Assembly (NCBI GenBank): GCA_964413055.1
Contig: CAYPRB010000012.1
Location: 1 to 37,517, forward strand
Length of the DNA: 37,517 nt
DNA from: UBA3102 sp964413055
GTDB lineage: Bacteria; Bacillota; Desulfotomaculia; Desulfotomaculales; Pelotomaculaceae
Direction: 5' to 3'
The position numbers and the translations under genes are program-made. Below are positions 14,599 through 22,477 of this stretch, one piece after another (position 1 is the first letter of the stretch; each line of letters begins with the position of its first letter). Below the pieces are notes generated by a model. The model had not been told where the DNA came from and ran no database searches. It saw nothing but the letters and a program-made list of their open reading frames with translations.

Positions 14599-15276
14599 AT
14601 GGTTCCAAAAAATAAAAGCGGCAATATAAGACAAGCGGTATATTTATTAGAGGAATTAAAGGAACACATCCCCTACAGTGTGTTAAGTTCGGTTTTTGCA
14701 TTGGTTGTTGTTGGCTTGCTAACTGCTGTGTGCAGCTTAATTGATATAGATAGATTTCCAAAGGCAGCTAAAAGTATGTTTCATCTTTTTCATCCCGCAC
14801 ATATGTTGTTGAGCGCGACAGCTACCACGGCCATGTTTTGGAAGCACGAACGCCGTTTGTTCAAGGCAATCCTAATCGGGTTTTTTGGTGCAGTACTGTT
14901 ATGTGGGGTTAGTGATATTATTATTCCATTTTTAGGTGGCAGGCTTCTGGGGGCAAGTCTGGAGCTGCACATCTGCATCCTTGAAGACCCCTTGCTTGTA
15001 ATGCCGTTTTTATTCATCGGTATTTTTACTGGCATTGTGGCTGCCGAAAGCATTCCCCGTGCTACATTTTTCTCTCATACCGCCCACGTTTTTGTCAGCA
15101 GTATCGCCTCAGTCTTATATCTGGTAGCCTTTGGATTTGTAAACTGGATAACGCTCACAGGTGCCGTATTTGTACTGGTATTTTTGGCGGTGGTAATTCC
15201 CTGTTGTTTAAGCGATATAGTTTTTCCTTTGCTCCTGGTTAAACGGTCAAAACAGGAGTTTAAGTCACAAACTTGA
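14599..15276 (+). CDS. Conserved-looking membrane protein with His/Cys/Asp motifs, unknown function
   Basis: I choose ATG 14599, nine bases after a run of eight G, over TTG 14590, which touches that run. The 225-residue protein has five or six membrane segments. Polar motifs repeat in or next to them: FHLFHPAHMLLSA, GVSDIIIPFLGG, LELHICILEDP, FFSHTAHVF and CCLSDIVFP. The doubled SDI(I/V)(I/V/F)P and the several His/Cys/Asp residues suggest metal or cofactor binding inside the membrane. I do not recognise the family. Just upstream (14566-14579) is TTATTTGAGAATGG, identical to part of the Fur-like site before feoA, which hints at a link to iron. Confidence 0.75.
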   Translation: MVPKNKSGNIRQAVYLLEELKEHIPYSVLSSVFALVVVGLLTAVCSLIDIDRFPKAAKSMFHLFHPAHMLLSATATTAMFWKHERRLFKAILIGFFGAVLLCGVSDIIIPFLGGRLLGASLELHICILEDPLLVMPFLFIGIFTGIVAAESIPRATFFSHTAHVFVSSIASVLYLVAFGFVNWITLTGAVFVLVFLAVVIPCCLSDIVFPLLLVKRSKQEFKSQT

Positions 15277-15355
15277 ATACAATGAACCAATTCTTGATCG
15301 TTTTTGAAACCACTTCTAATAAAGAATCTTCAGCACAGATTTAATACTATAAAAA

Positions 15356-15380
15356 TCCCCCGGAATAAAACGCCGGGGGA
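15356..15380 (-). terminator. Intrinsic terminator of the FBP aldolase/phosphatase gene
   Basis: TCCCCCGG (15356-15363) pairs with CCGGGGGA (15373-15380) around a 9-base loop. On the minus strand the stem is followed by five T, so it ends transcription of the gene at 15411. The plus-strand tail is A-rich, so it may stop the opposite gene only weakly. Confidence 0.85.
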
Positions 15381-15410
15381 AAAATAATCTGTAATTGTTT
15401 AGTTGGCCAA

Positions 15411-16514
15411 TCAAATGCTGCCGCGCAGTTTTTCGAAACGGTCCTTGAGACGTGCGCTGACCTCGGGCATGGTGGTGTACTCCATCTCGTCGAGGTGCAA
15501 GCGGTGCGGCTCAAAAGGCCCCATTCTGCGCAGGTAATTGGCAATTTCGTTGGCCTTCTGTCTGGCCAGGTCGTAAGACGGGTCGGCAAAAAAATCTTGC
15601 GGGCCGTGCAGTTTCCCTTCGCTTAACTGGAAGCCCAGGGCAACAACCCGGGGCGGTCCGTCAAAGCGGGTCGGGTTGGATTGCGCGACGGAAGTCGGCA
15701 TCAGCGGGCCGCTGTGGGAACCGCGCATCCAGCCGGAGACCAGGTGGGGGTTGGCGAAAGGCTCCAGGGCCTCGCCCACCGCCGGGAAACCGCTCTGGCA
15801 GCGTACGAGCAGCACCGGGTCATCTTTACCCACGTACCGTCCGGCCATGAGGTTCAAGCGCTGCGTGCTCGAGGTAGCGGCAATTTCGTTGGTTTCCTTG
15901 TGAAAGATGGATTTGACGCAGTAACGCCCCGGAGCACCGATAAAGACCAGCAGGTCGTATAATTCTTCGGGGCAGGAAAAAGTAACCTTTTTATTTTCAA
16001 TCAGGTCCCGGATTTCAAATAAGAAACCGGCGTGCATTTTGGGGTCGATTACCAATCCGATGGTGTTGAAGGGATCGGCGAACATTTTGTAGAGGGGAAA
16101 ATTCCAGGCGCCCGGTTCGGTTTTGTCCGCCATGAAAACGATTACCGGTTCGCTGGCCCTTTCCTCAATTTCCAATTCTGCCACACCGGGCCCCAGCCCC
16201 TTGATGTTTCCTGAAAAAGCATCTCCCAGCAGGTCCTGGCCGGCGCCGTACAACTTAAGTTTTTTCGCCACGCTGGTGCAGGATAAAAACGTGTCCCAGG
16301 CCAGCTGGTGTATTTCACCGTTATCTTTGCCGCACTCATGGGTCATGATCAGGTTGATATCGTCACCGACATGAGTTACGTAAAAGTCTGTTAACAGGGG
16401 ACTGCCGGCTAAAATACCCCGGGCTGTTTCCATGGTTTCCGGGTGCACGCTGGAATGTCCTACAAATCCGCCAATGTCTGCTTTAATCACAGATAGGGTA
16501 ATTTTCTTGCCCAT
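15411..16514 (-). CDS. fbp: Fructose-1,6-bisphosphate aldolase/phosphatase (type V, bifunctional)
   Basis: A 367-residue one-domain enzyme that condenses triose phosphates to fructose 1,6-bisphosphate and removes the 1-phosphate, driving gluconeogenesis one way. The metal-binding N-terminus KADIGGFVGHSSVHP (D13, H20) and HVGDD, plus GRYVGKDDP with Y227 and K230, match the Tyr and Schiff-base Lys of the archaeal enzyme. Length and motifs fit archaea and deep-branching Firmicutes such as Moorella. The gene is single, with GGAGG before the ATG and a strong terminator after it. Its presence suggests an autotrophic or organic-acid-using anaerobe that must make sugars. Confidence 0.95.
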   Translation of the reverse strand: MGKKITLSVIKADIGGFVGHSSVHPETMETARGILAGSPLLTDFYVTHVGDDINLIMTHECGKDNGEIHQLAWDTFLSCTSVAKKLKLYGAGQDLLGDAFSGNIKGLGPGVAELEIEERASEPVIVFMADKTEPGAWNFPLYKMFADPFNTIGLVIDPKMHAGFLFEIRDLIENKKVTFSCPEELYDLLVFIGAPGRYCVKSIFHKETNEIAATSSTQRLNLMAGRYVGKDDPVLLVRCQSGFPAVGEALEPFANPHLVSGWMRGSHSGPLMPTSVAQSNPTRFDGPPRVVALGFQLSEGKLHGPQDFFADPSYDLARQKANEIANYLRRMGPFEPHRLHLDEMEYTTMPEVSARLKDRFEKLRGSI

Positions 16515-16792
16515 GATTTACCTCCTATAAACCTTTTGCTAATTTATTCTATACTATGATTCATTTCCCTTTATATTCTTCTATTTTTCCGGCTAAATGT
16601 GTTACTCTAATTAAGTTGCCCGATATTATATGTTATATTAAATATGGTATTTAGTAGGTTTATTATAAAGCTCAGCAGGTCAAAATACAATCAATTAATG
16701 AAAAAATTTAAAAATTTAACGTAGATTGCATGGTAACCTTGTTGTATAAATTATATTTCCAAAGAAGGAGGGAAAAGTTTCGGAACCAGATT

Positions 16793-16838
16793 AAACGCAC
16801 GTAAGCAAAGCGGCCTGCCGGCCGCTTCCCGCGTTTGT
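16793..16838. terminator. Strong hairpin in the 16515-16871 gap
   Basis: AAGCGGCC (16807-16814) pairs with GGCCGCTT (16819-16826) around TGCC, inside a wider pair AAACGC (16793-16798)/GCGTTT (16833-16838). A T-rich stretch follows on the plus strand (TTTGTATTTTTAT). On the minus strand it lies just past the small HTH gene ending at 16872 and may end that transcript. The plus strand has an AAGGAGG with no start codon at 16764-16770. I see no gene in 16515-16871. Confidence 0.5.
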
Positions 16839-16871
16839 ATTTTTATAGATTTCATCCCGGCCACTATCTTT

Positions 16872-17087
16872 TTACAGCCAGGGAATTTTATCCAGGTGGT
16901 CTCCTCTTAAGACGGGGATCATTTTTGACCTGAGGGGTTCAGGTACATCTTTGATCTTCCGGCCGTCAACATTCATAACCGTGATAGTGTCCAACTTTAA
17001 ATGCCGGGCCAGCTCTTTGGCAGTTAAGCCTTGATTTTTCCGAAGCTCTTTAACCGTTTTGTTTTTAAAACCAAACCCGAAAATAAT
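16872..17087 (-). CDS. Small helix-turn-helix protein with an apparent AUU start
   Basis: The frame encodes 71 residues: an N-terminal hydrophobic stub (IIFGFGF), then KNKTVKELRKNQGLTAKELA, HLKLDTITVMNVDGRKIKDV and the tail LRGDHLDKIPWL. The middle reads as an XRE-like helix-turn-helix. I recall similar tiny proteins with a DKxPWL end in Desulfotomaculum-type genomes, so it looks real. There is no ATG, GTG or TTG in frame before the conserved part. A good GGAGG (17095-17099) sits 7 bases before ATT 17087, so I place the start there. AUU starts are rare but known (infC). The other reading is a gene that lost its ATG. Its targets are unknown. Confidence 0.6.
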   Translation of the reverse strand: MIFGFGFKNKTVKELRKNQGLTAKELARHLKLDTITVMNVDGRKIKDVPEPLRSKMIPVLRGDHLDKIPWL

Positions 17088-17213
17088 GATGAACCCTCCA
17101 GTAATTAAAATCCTTTACTAACTTCACCATGAGGAACTGAAATTCCTTCAGGCGCTGTAGTGACACTCTAATCTCTTAAAGGGGATGGGAATTCCCGCGC
17201 CGGTCTTTAAACG

Positions 17214-18386
17214 CTATACTAGGCCGGAAAGGACGGAAACGCGCACGATTATGCCCAGCAGCTTGCCGTTATCATCGGTTACCGCGATCGGGTATTTGGT
17301 GTCGGTGGCCATGGGGATCAATTCATGAATGTAGGCATCCGGAGCGGTGGTATAAAAATCGTTTTTCAAAATATCTTCCAATGACCAGTCCTCTTTTATC
17401 GCCCTGATGGTATCATCAATAGTGACAATCCCCTCGAGCTTTCTTTCACTGTCAACAATAAACACGCTGGAGATGCTGTTTGCTTCCATGGCCTTTAACG
17501 CCACCCTGGGGCCGTCTTTAAGATATGCCAGGGCCGAGGTTTTAAACATGACATTGCGGGCCTGCAGGACCTTGGACCGGTCTATGTCCTTGATGAATGC
17601 TTCAATGTACTGCGTTTGCGGGTTGTTAATCAACTCCTTCGGGGTGCCTATTTGTTCAATTTTCCCGTCTTTCATTACCGCTACCCGGTCTCCGATTTTA
17701 AAAGCCTCGTTAACGTCGTGGGTAATAAAAATAATGGTTTTTTTCAGTTTTGCCTGGATGTCCAGCAGTTCGTACTGCATTTCCCGGCGGATTAACGGGT
17801 CCAGGGCGCTGAAAGGCTCGTCCATCAACAAAATATCCGGGTCATTGGCCAGCGCCCGGGCCAAACCGACCCGCTGTTGCATACCGCCGCTCAGTTCGTT
17901 GATTTTTTTATTTTCCCAACCTTCGAGCCCCACGCTGGACAGGACCGCTTGGGCGGTTTTAGTCCTTTCTTCCTTGGGGATGCCCCGCACTTCCAGGCCG
18001 TATTCGATGTTTCGAAGTACGTTGCGGTGGGTCAAAAGCCCGAAATGCTGAAAGACCATGGCCAGCTTATTTTTTCTTAAAGCGATCAGTTCTTTTTTTG
18101 TATAATTAACGATGTTTTCACCGTCAATATAGATATTGCCGTCCGTGGGACGGTTTAATAGGTTCAAGCAGCGGATCAGCGTGGACTTGCCGCTTCCGGA
18201 TAACCCCATGATCACAAAAGTTTCACCGGTGTGTATTTCAAAGGAAGCGTCGTACACACCGATGGTGTGACCGGTCTGCGCCAGGATTTCATTCTTGGAG
18301 TCGCCGCTTTTAACTTTTTCCAGGATTGTTTTGGGGTGGGGGCCAAATATTTTGGTAACGTGTTCCACCTTGACTTTTTCTGTCAT
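17214..18386 (-). CDS. Glycine betaine/proline-type ABC transporter ATP-binding protein with CBS domains
   Basis: The 390-residue protein has the ProV/OpuAA form: an N-terminal extension of about 50 residues (MTEKVKVEHVTKIFG), Walker A GLSGSGKST (61-69), signature LSGG (165-168), Walker B ILLMDE (185-190), and two CBS domains from about 275 to the end that in OpuA sense ionic strength and gate transport. It would energise uptake of glycine betaine or a related compatible solute. It is the last gene of a binding protein-permease-ATPase operon read leftward. Order and spacing (33 bp to the permease) support one transcript. Confidence 0.92.
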   Translation of the reverse strand: MTEKVKVEHVTKIFGPHPKTILEKVKSGDSKNEILAQTGHTIGVYDASFEIHTGETFVIMGLSGSGKSTLIRCLNLLNRPTDGNIYIDGENIVNYTKKELIALRKNKLAMVFQHFGLLTHRNVLRNIEYGLEVRGIPKEERTKTAQAVLSSVGLEGWENKKINELSGGMQQRVGLARALANDPDILLMDEPFSALDPLIRREMQYELLDIQAKLKKTIIFITHDVNEAFKIGDRVAVMKDGKIEQIGTPKELINNPQTQYIEAFIKDIDRSKVLQARNVMFKTSALAYLKDGPRVALKAMEANSISSVFIVDSERKLEGIVTIDDTIRAIKEDWSLEDILKNDFYTTAPDAYIHELIPMATDTKYPIAVTDDNGKLLGIIVRVSVLSGLV

Positions 18387-18419
18387 TTCAATTCCCGCTT
18401 TCCATAATTTGAATATGGT

Positions 18420-19307
18420 TTATGATATTTCGAACCGGTTGGCGATGTATTGCGATATTCTGTCGATAATGATTGCCAGGAATACGATGCTCACCCCGGC
18501 TTCAAATCCACGGGCGATATCCAGACGGTTAATGGCAATCAGCACTTCCATGCCCAGTCCCTTGGCGCCGATCATGGAAGCAATAACCACCATGGCCAGG
18601 GCCATCATGGTGGTTTGGTTAATACCGGCCATAATGGTGGGCAGTGCCTGGGGCAGCTGTACCTTGGTGAGCAACTGCCAGCGGGAGGAGCCGAAAGATT
18701 CGGCAGCTTCGACCATTTCCCTGGGTACCTGGCGGATGCCCAGATTGGTCAGTCTGATCACCGGCGGAAGCGCGTAGATGGTGGTGGCAAATACTGCCGG
18801 AACTTTGCCCAGGGCGAACAAAATTACGGCCGGTATCAGGTAAACAAAACTGGGCATGGTTTGCATGCCGTCTAAAACTGGTTTGCATACCGCTTCAAAA
18901 CTGGAATTATAGGTCATCAAAATACCGATGGGAATGCCGATTAACAGCGAGATAACCACCGACGTCAACACAATGGCCAGGGTGGACATCATCATATCCC
19001 ACAGGCCGAAGGTGCCCACAATAAATATTAACAAGGCAAATACCAAACCGGATAACAAGTTTTTTAAACGCCAGCCCAAAATAAAAACCACCGCCACTAC
19101 TGACCACCAGGGAAGCCACTGCAAAAATTTTTCCATGTAGACCATAAACCATAATATTACGTGGTTTGTGAAGTCAAAAAAAGCACCGTAGTTGGCTTTA
19201 AGCCAGCTAATAAATATATCAACATAAACGCCCAAATCCAAGCGCCAGATTTCCGGAAAGTCAAACATAAAATGCCGGGAAACAGTGCGTGACTGCTCCC
19301 GTTTCAC
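18420..19307 (-). CDS. Glycine betaine/proline-type ABC transporter permease
   Basis: A 295-residue permease with an N-terminal segment MFDFPEIWRLDLGVYVD typical of ProW/OpuAB and about seven membrane helices. The coupling loop with EAAESFGSSRWQLLTKVQLP (the EAA motif region) and the IMAGINQTTMMALAMVVIAS stretch, shared across this family, are clear. Start is uncertain: GTG 19307 has only a weak GCGGGG upstream, and ATG 19268 (MFDFPE) matches the usual family start but lacks a good site. An 86-bp gap with a large hairpin separates it from the binding-protein gene. Confidence 0.9.
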   Translation of the reverse strand: MKREQSRTVSRHFMFDFPEIWRLDLGVYVDIFISWLKANYGAFFDFTNHVILWFMVYMEKFLQWLPWWSVVAVVFILGWRLKNLLSGLVFALLIFIVGTFGLWDMMMSTLAIVLTSVVISLLIGIPIGILMTYNSSFEAVCKPVLDGMQTMPSFVYLIPAVILFALGKVPAVFATTIYALPPVIRLTNLGIRQVPREMVEAAESFGSSRWQLLTKVQLPQALPTIMAGINQTTMMALAMVVIASMIGAKGLGMEVLIAINRLDIARGFEAGVSIVFLAIIIDRISQYIANRFEIS

Positions 19308-19336
19308 CCCGCTTTTATTTAAATAAGTCAGAAGCA

Positions 19337-19371
19337 GGGAAAGTTGGTTTAATCAAGAAACCAACTTTCCC
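19337..19371 (-). promoter_or_regulatory. Intercistronic hairpin between binding protein and permease genes
   Basis: GGGAAAGTTGGTTT (19337-19350) and AAACCAACTTTCCC (19358-19371) form a perfect 14-bp stem with a 7-base loop. There is no T run after it in the direction of transcription, so it is better read as a partial attenuator or 3' mRNA stabiliser. That would give more binding protein than permease, which is common in such operons. Confidence 0.7.
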
Positions 19372-19393
19372 GGTGCGATCCAGTTTTTAATTT

Positions 19394-20428
19394 TTATTCC
19401 AGGGCCGCTTTAACCTTCTGGGCAATTTCCTCAGGCACCCATGAGGTCCAGAGTTCCTCACGTTCTTTTAAGAACCACTTGGCGGTTTCCTTGGTGTCCG
19501 CTTCATTGTCCTGCATGTAGGCCAGGGCTTCAGAAGTGAGCTGGCTGCTGGTCTGGTAGTGTTTTAAGAATTCCACTACTTCCGGGGCTTTTTCCGGCAT
19601 GCCTTTAGAAACGCAGACGGTTACATTCACGCTCGGAAACTCGCAGGAACGCCCGTCGTTCCATTTCTCGTCGGAATATTCCTCATCTTCTAACAGGGTG
19701 AGATCATATTTACCGGTAATCCAGGTCGGCTCCCAGTAATAACCGACACAAGGTTTCCCTTCATCGCACGCCTTGGCAATTCCGGCTGCCAGTGCGGTAT
19801 CGGAGCCCGGCCGGAAGTAATTATAGGTCTCGTCCAAGCCATAGCTTTGAAATTTGGTAAATAATATTTCGTCGGCCGCCCAGCCCGGAATGGCACCTAA
19901 AATACGACCCTGGCCCGGGTCTTCGGGGTCTTTAAACAGCTCCCAATACTGGGGCAGGTCCTTGACGGTCTTTAAATCCGGTGCCATGGGTTCTATCCCC
20001 CGCGCGGGGTCGCCTTCGATGACAAAGGTAGGCACATACAGGCCCTGGGCGTTGTCGTCGAAGTTTGTGGATAACTCAATCACATCTCCGCTTTCAATGG
20101 CTTCGTCATAAGTATTAATGTTTTGTGTCCATACTTCCGTGTAAATATCTATGTCCCCTTCTCTGAGTCCCAAAAATGTGTTGGGCGTGGAACCCGGGAG
20201 AACGTCGGTGGGATACCCGTAACCGTTTTCAATGATAAACCCGGCAACATCATTGTGAAAACGGATGCTGTCCCACCCGGCATCGGCAAATACCAAGGTC
20301 TGCTTTTCGGCGTTTTGATCATTCTCGCCGGCTTGCTCTCCTCCCTGGTTGCCGCAACCGGTAACCATTAACGATATGAAACATAAAAATACCAAAACTT
20401 GTACTATTCGCCTGCCCAAATTAAACAT
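19394..20428 (-). CDS. Glycine betaine-type ABC transporter substrate-binding lipoprotein
   Basis: I choose ATG 20428 (MFNLGRR) because AGGAGG lies 6-7 bases upstream; the longer frame has no site. The 344-residue product has a lipoprotein signal (hydrophobic to LMVTGC, lipid-bearing Cys at about 25), a charged linker with GGEQAGENDQNAEKQ, and an OpuAC-like fold with TLVFADAGWDSIRFHNDV and VGYYWEPTWITGKYDLT. Trp/Tyr-rich segments such as WEPTWI commonly form the aromatic box that holds a quaternary ammonium. It is first in its operon and should be anchored on the outer face of the membrane. The exact solute cannot be fixed. Confidence 0.9.
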   Translation of the reverse strand: MFNLGRRIVQVLVFLCFISLMVTGCGNQGGEQAGENDQNAEKQTLVFADAGWDSIRFHNDVAGFIIENGYGYPTDVLPGSTPNTFLGLREGDIDIYTEVWTQNINTYDEAIESGDVIELSTNFDDNAQGLYVPTFVIEGDPARGIEPMAPDLKTVKDLPQYWELFKDPEDPGQGRILGAIPGWAADEILFTKFQSYGLDETYNYFRPGSDTALAAGIAKACDEGKPCVGYYWEPTWITGKYDLTLLEDEEYSDEKWNDGRSCEFPSVNVTVCVSKGMPEKAPEVVEFLKHYQTSSQLTSEALAYMQDNEADTKETAKWFLKEREELWTSWVPEEIAQKVKAALE

Positions 20429-20459
20429 TCTCATCCTCCTTTTAATTTGCTCATAATAT

Positions 20460-20537
20460 TTCACCCACAACTTATTATAGAGTAATAAGTTGTGGGTGAA
20501 AACTGTTTAAAAGTAAAATAAATGCTAAATAAGTTGT
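20460..20537 (-). promoter_or_regulatory. 41-bp perfect palindrome plus third half-site before the betaine transporter operon
   Basis: The 18-base arms at 20460-20477 and 20483-20500 are perfect complements around TAGAG. They contain AATAAGTTGT (20484-20493), and the same 10-mer recurs at 20528-20537, 44 bp away or about four helical turns. The palindrome ends 32 bases before the start codon. It could be an operator for an osmo- or choline-responsive regulator, or an RNA hairpin that acts on the leader. No clear promoter could be placed. Confidence 0.6.
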
Positions 20538-20636
20538 CCATACTGGATGAAAAGCGCCATTCCTGTTTATTGCTTAATTTTATAGAAATATACAGAAATG
20601 TGGCACAATTTTGGGGAATTGCGGTTGCCAACGGTG

Positions 20637-21398
20637 TTATTGGGTTTCCACCCCGTTGGCGTTAAGATATTTTTTGAGTTCCCCAATATTGATCTCGCCG
20701 AAGTGAAAGACGGACGCCGCGAGCAGTATGTCGGCGGCACCCTCTTTTACCGCTTCCAGGAAATGTTCCTTTTTACCGGCCCCGCCGGAGGCGATTACGG
20801 GAACCCGGACCGTTGCTTTAATCCCGCGGAGCAGCGGGATGTCGTAGCCGGCTTGGGCCCCATCGCGGCTCTTGCTGGTAGGCAGGATAAATCCCGCTCC
20901 CCTGGATGCAGCCTCCTGGGCCCAGGCAACGGCATCCTTGCCGGTGGGGGTATTCCCCCCGTCAAGGTAGACTTCGTATCCGGAAGGAAGGGCCGGATTA
21001 CGGTCAGCGTCGATGGCTACCACCAGTTTGGAGGAGCCGAATTTTACGGCGGCGCGATCGATCAAGCCGGGGTCGCGGAAGGCCGCGCTGCTTATGGAAA
21101 CCCGGTCTGCTCCCGCTTCCAGTACCGCTTCGGCATCGGCCACGGAGGTAATGCCGCCGCCCACCGTAAAAGGTACCGTGGTTATTTGGGCCACCCGCCG
21201 CACTGCTTCCAGGGTGGTTTTTCTTTTTTCCACGGTGGCGGTGATGTCTAAAAAAGCGAGCTCGTCGGCCCCGGATTCACAATAAGCCCGGGCGCATTCC
21301 ACCGGATCGCCCGCATCCTTGAGGTTGACAAAATGAATTCCTTTTACCACTCTCCCGTCTTTCATATCCAGACAGGGCATAATCAGGGTTTTACGCAT
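20637..21398 (-). CDS. hisF: Imidazole glycerol phosphate synthase cyclase subunit (HisF), slightly divergent
   Basis: A 253-residue TIM barrel that joins PRFAR and ammonia to give imidazole glycerol phosphate and AICAR, normally with the glutaminase HisH. The catalytic D11 and D130 and K19 are present (PCLDMKDGRVVK; VVAIDADR), as are the phosphate loops GGGI and ASGGAG. It departs from the usual LTS(M/I)DRDGT..GYD: here the stretch reads ILPTSKSRDGAQAGYD (171-186), with the Asp before Arg replaced by Ser. It stands alone, with no hisH or other his gene beside it, so a paralogue with a changed partner or substrate is possible. Confidence 0.85.
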   Translation of the reverse strand: MRKTLIMPCLDMKDGRVVKGIHFVNLKDAGDPVECARAYCESGADELAFLDITATVEKRKTTLEAVRRVAQITTVPFTVGGGITSVADAEAVLEAGADRVSISSAAFRDPGLIDRAAVKFGSSKLVVAIDADRNPALPSGYEVYLDGGNTPTGKDAVAWAQEAASRGAGFILPTSKSRDGAQAGYDIPLLRGIKATVRVPVIASGGAGKKEHFLEAVKEGAADILLAASVFHFGEINIGELKKYLNANGVETQ

Positions 21399-21532
21399 GT
21401 ATCATTTCTCCTTCCGTTGTCTGATTGAACCTTTGCGTTGTGTAAAGCCTAATTAGGCCTTAATTCTCTGCGGGGAATATTATTCCCTTCTATGCATATT
21501 ATAATTTAAGCGAAATTTTTATATACAAATAC

Positions 21533-21561
21533 TTGACACCAGCGTATAATGCCGGTATACT
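21533..21561 (+). promoter_or_regulatory. Strong promoter of the DUF1659 cluster
   Basis: A consensus TTGACA (21533-21538) and TATACT (21556-21561) are exactly 17 bp apart. This is one of the best promoters in the window and suggests high expression of the small proteins downstream. Confidence 0.75.
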
Positions 21562-21563
21562 GT

Positions 21564-21640
21564 AAATGACCGGTAAACATTTTGCCGGTCATTTAATTTA
21601 ATACCGGGACGGGCCCTGCTTACCGGTCGGTCCCGTCCCG
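21564..21640 (+). promoter_or_regulatory. Two hairpins in the leader of the DUF1659 cluster
   Basis: AAATGACCGG (21564-21573) pairs with CCGGTCATTT (21585-21594), and CGGGACGGG (21605-21613) pairs with CCCGTCCCG (21632-21640). The first begins about where transcription would start. They may stabilise the mRNA 5' end or form an attenuator. I see no riboswitch I can name. Confidence 0.5.
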
Positions 21641-21673
21641 CCACACCAAAATACGCGAGAGGAGGGAGATACG

Positions 21674-21898
21674 ATGGCAGTGAACAAAGTTCCCGGCAAC
21701 TCGGTGCTCAGGCTGGAACTGCGTACCGGGGTGGATACCGGCGGCAACCCGGTTTACCGGAACAAAAGCCTCAGGAACGTAAAGCCTGCGGCGGCGGACC
21801 AGGATCTTTTCGACGTGGCGACCACCCTGGCTGCCCTGCAGGAATGCCCGCTGAACAGCATCAACAGGGTGGACGATGCCGAATTGGTAGAGGTTTAA
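21674..21898 (+). CDS. DUF1659 family small protein
   Basis: The 74-residue product (MAVNKVPGNSVLRLELRTG...) carries the DUF1659 pattern: a beta-rich start, GGNPVYRNKSLRNVKP in the middle, and a C-terminal helix plus DAELVEV. Members occur in Bacillus, Moorella and Desulfotomaculum-type genomes, usually just before a DUF2922 gene as here. There is no signal peptide or membrane segment, and function is unknown. AGGAGGG ends about 7 bases before the ATG. It is first in the cluster after a strong promoter with a structured leader. Confidence 0.85.
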   Translation: MAVNKVPGNSVLRLELRTGVDTGGNPVYRNKSLRNVKPAAADQDLFDVATTLAALQECPLNSINRVDDAELVEV

Positions 21899-21951
21899 AG
21901 CAGCATCCGGGCACGGCGCCAAAAACAAATTTATTGAAAGGAGGAATAAAA

Positions 21952-22185
21952 ATGGCTGTTACCGACCAGACACTCAGAATTAGGTTCAGGAATCAGGCGG
22001 GTAGGATTGTCAGCATCAGTTTTGATAACCCCAGGGATGACCTTACAGCAGCGGAAGTAGAGGCGGCGATGGACCTGTTAATCGCCCGGAATACTTTTAC
22101 CAGTACCGGCGGGGACCTGGTAGCCAAATATGACGCCACGGTTACCGACAGAACCATTACCTATCTCTATGCTCCACCGGCTTAA
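21952..22185 (+). CDS. DUF2922 family small protein
   Basis: I choose ATG 21952 because AAAGGAGG lies about 8 bases upstream. The 77-residue product (MAVTDQTLRIRFRNQAG...) has the DUF2922 features: two beta strands, DNPRDDLTAAEVEAAMDLLI, and a final beta part ending TITYLYAPPA. These partners of DUF1659 proteins have no known role; similar pairs are widespread in spore-formers. It is 53 bp after the DUF1659 gene and before a hairpin. Confidence 0.85.
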   Translation: MAVTDQTLRIRFRNQAGRIVSISFDNPRDDLTAAEVEAAMDLLIARNTFTSTGGDLVAKYDATVTDRTITYLYAPPA

Positions 22186-22218
22186 AGCAGGCAGGCAGTC
22201 ACTCGTTAACCATTAATT

Positions 22219-22244
22219 AAAGGGGGATTTTAAGATCCCCCTTT
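22219..22244 (+). terminator. Hairpin terminator or attenuator after DUF2922
   Basis: AAAGGGGGAT (22219-22228) and ATCCCCCTTT (22235-22244) form a perfect 10-bp stem with a 6-base loop. The only T run is the end of the stem, so termination may be partial and allow some read-through to the YvrJ gene. Confidence 0.6.
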
Positions 22245-22282
22245 AGCCCAATCTTAATCTTAATCTGGGGGGAGGGGTGAGC

Positions 22283-22477
22283 ATGGATGAAATTTTCAAA
22301 CTGGTGTCGAACTATGGTTTTCCTATGGTAGTGGCCGGGTACCTCCTGGTAAGACTGGAACCCGTTATCAGGGAACTGCAGAAAAGTATTACCGCGCTGA
22401 CGGTCGTGGTTGCCCGCCAGGGCGGGATGGAGGTTGAGGAAATAAATGAAATTATTAATTACAGGAGGGTAAGTTGA
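22283..22477 (+). CDS. YvrJ family small membrane protein (holin-like)
   Basis: I choose ATG 22283 (MDEIFKLVSNYGFPMVVAG) because GGGAGGGG lies about 7 bases upstream; GTG 22277 is too close. The 64-residue protein has a short amphipathic start, one membrane segment (about 10-27, FPMVVAGYLLVRL), and a charged helical tail, as in YvrJ/BhlA-type proteins. Its stop overlaps the ATG of a predicted cell-wall peptidase by one base (TGATG), so the two are translationally coupled. A small membrane protein next to a wall-cutting enzyme without a signal peptide resembles a phage holin/endolysin pair, which is inference. Confidence 0.8.
   Translation: MDEIFKLVSNYGFPMVVAGYLLVRLEPVIRELQKSITALTVVVARQGGMEVEEINEIINYRRVS

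Noticed and set aside
22201..22260. Possible riboswitch before yvrJ
   Set aside because: Only one simple hairpin is present; no conserved aptamer pattern is visible.
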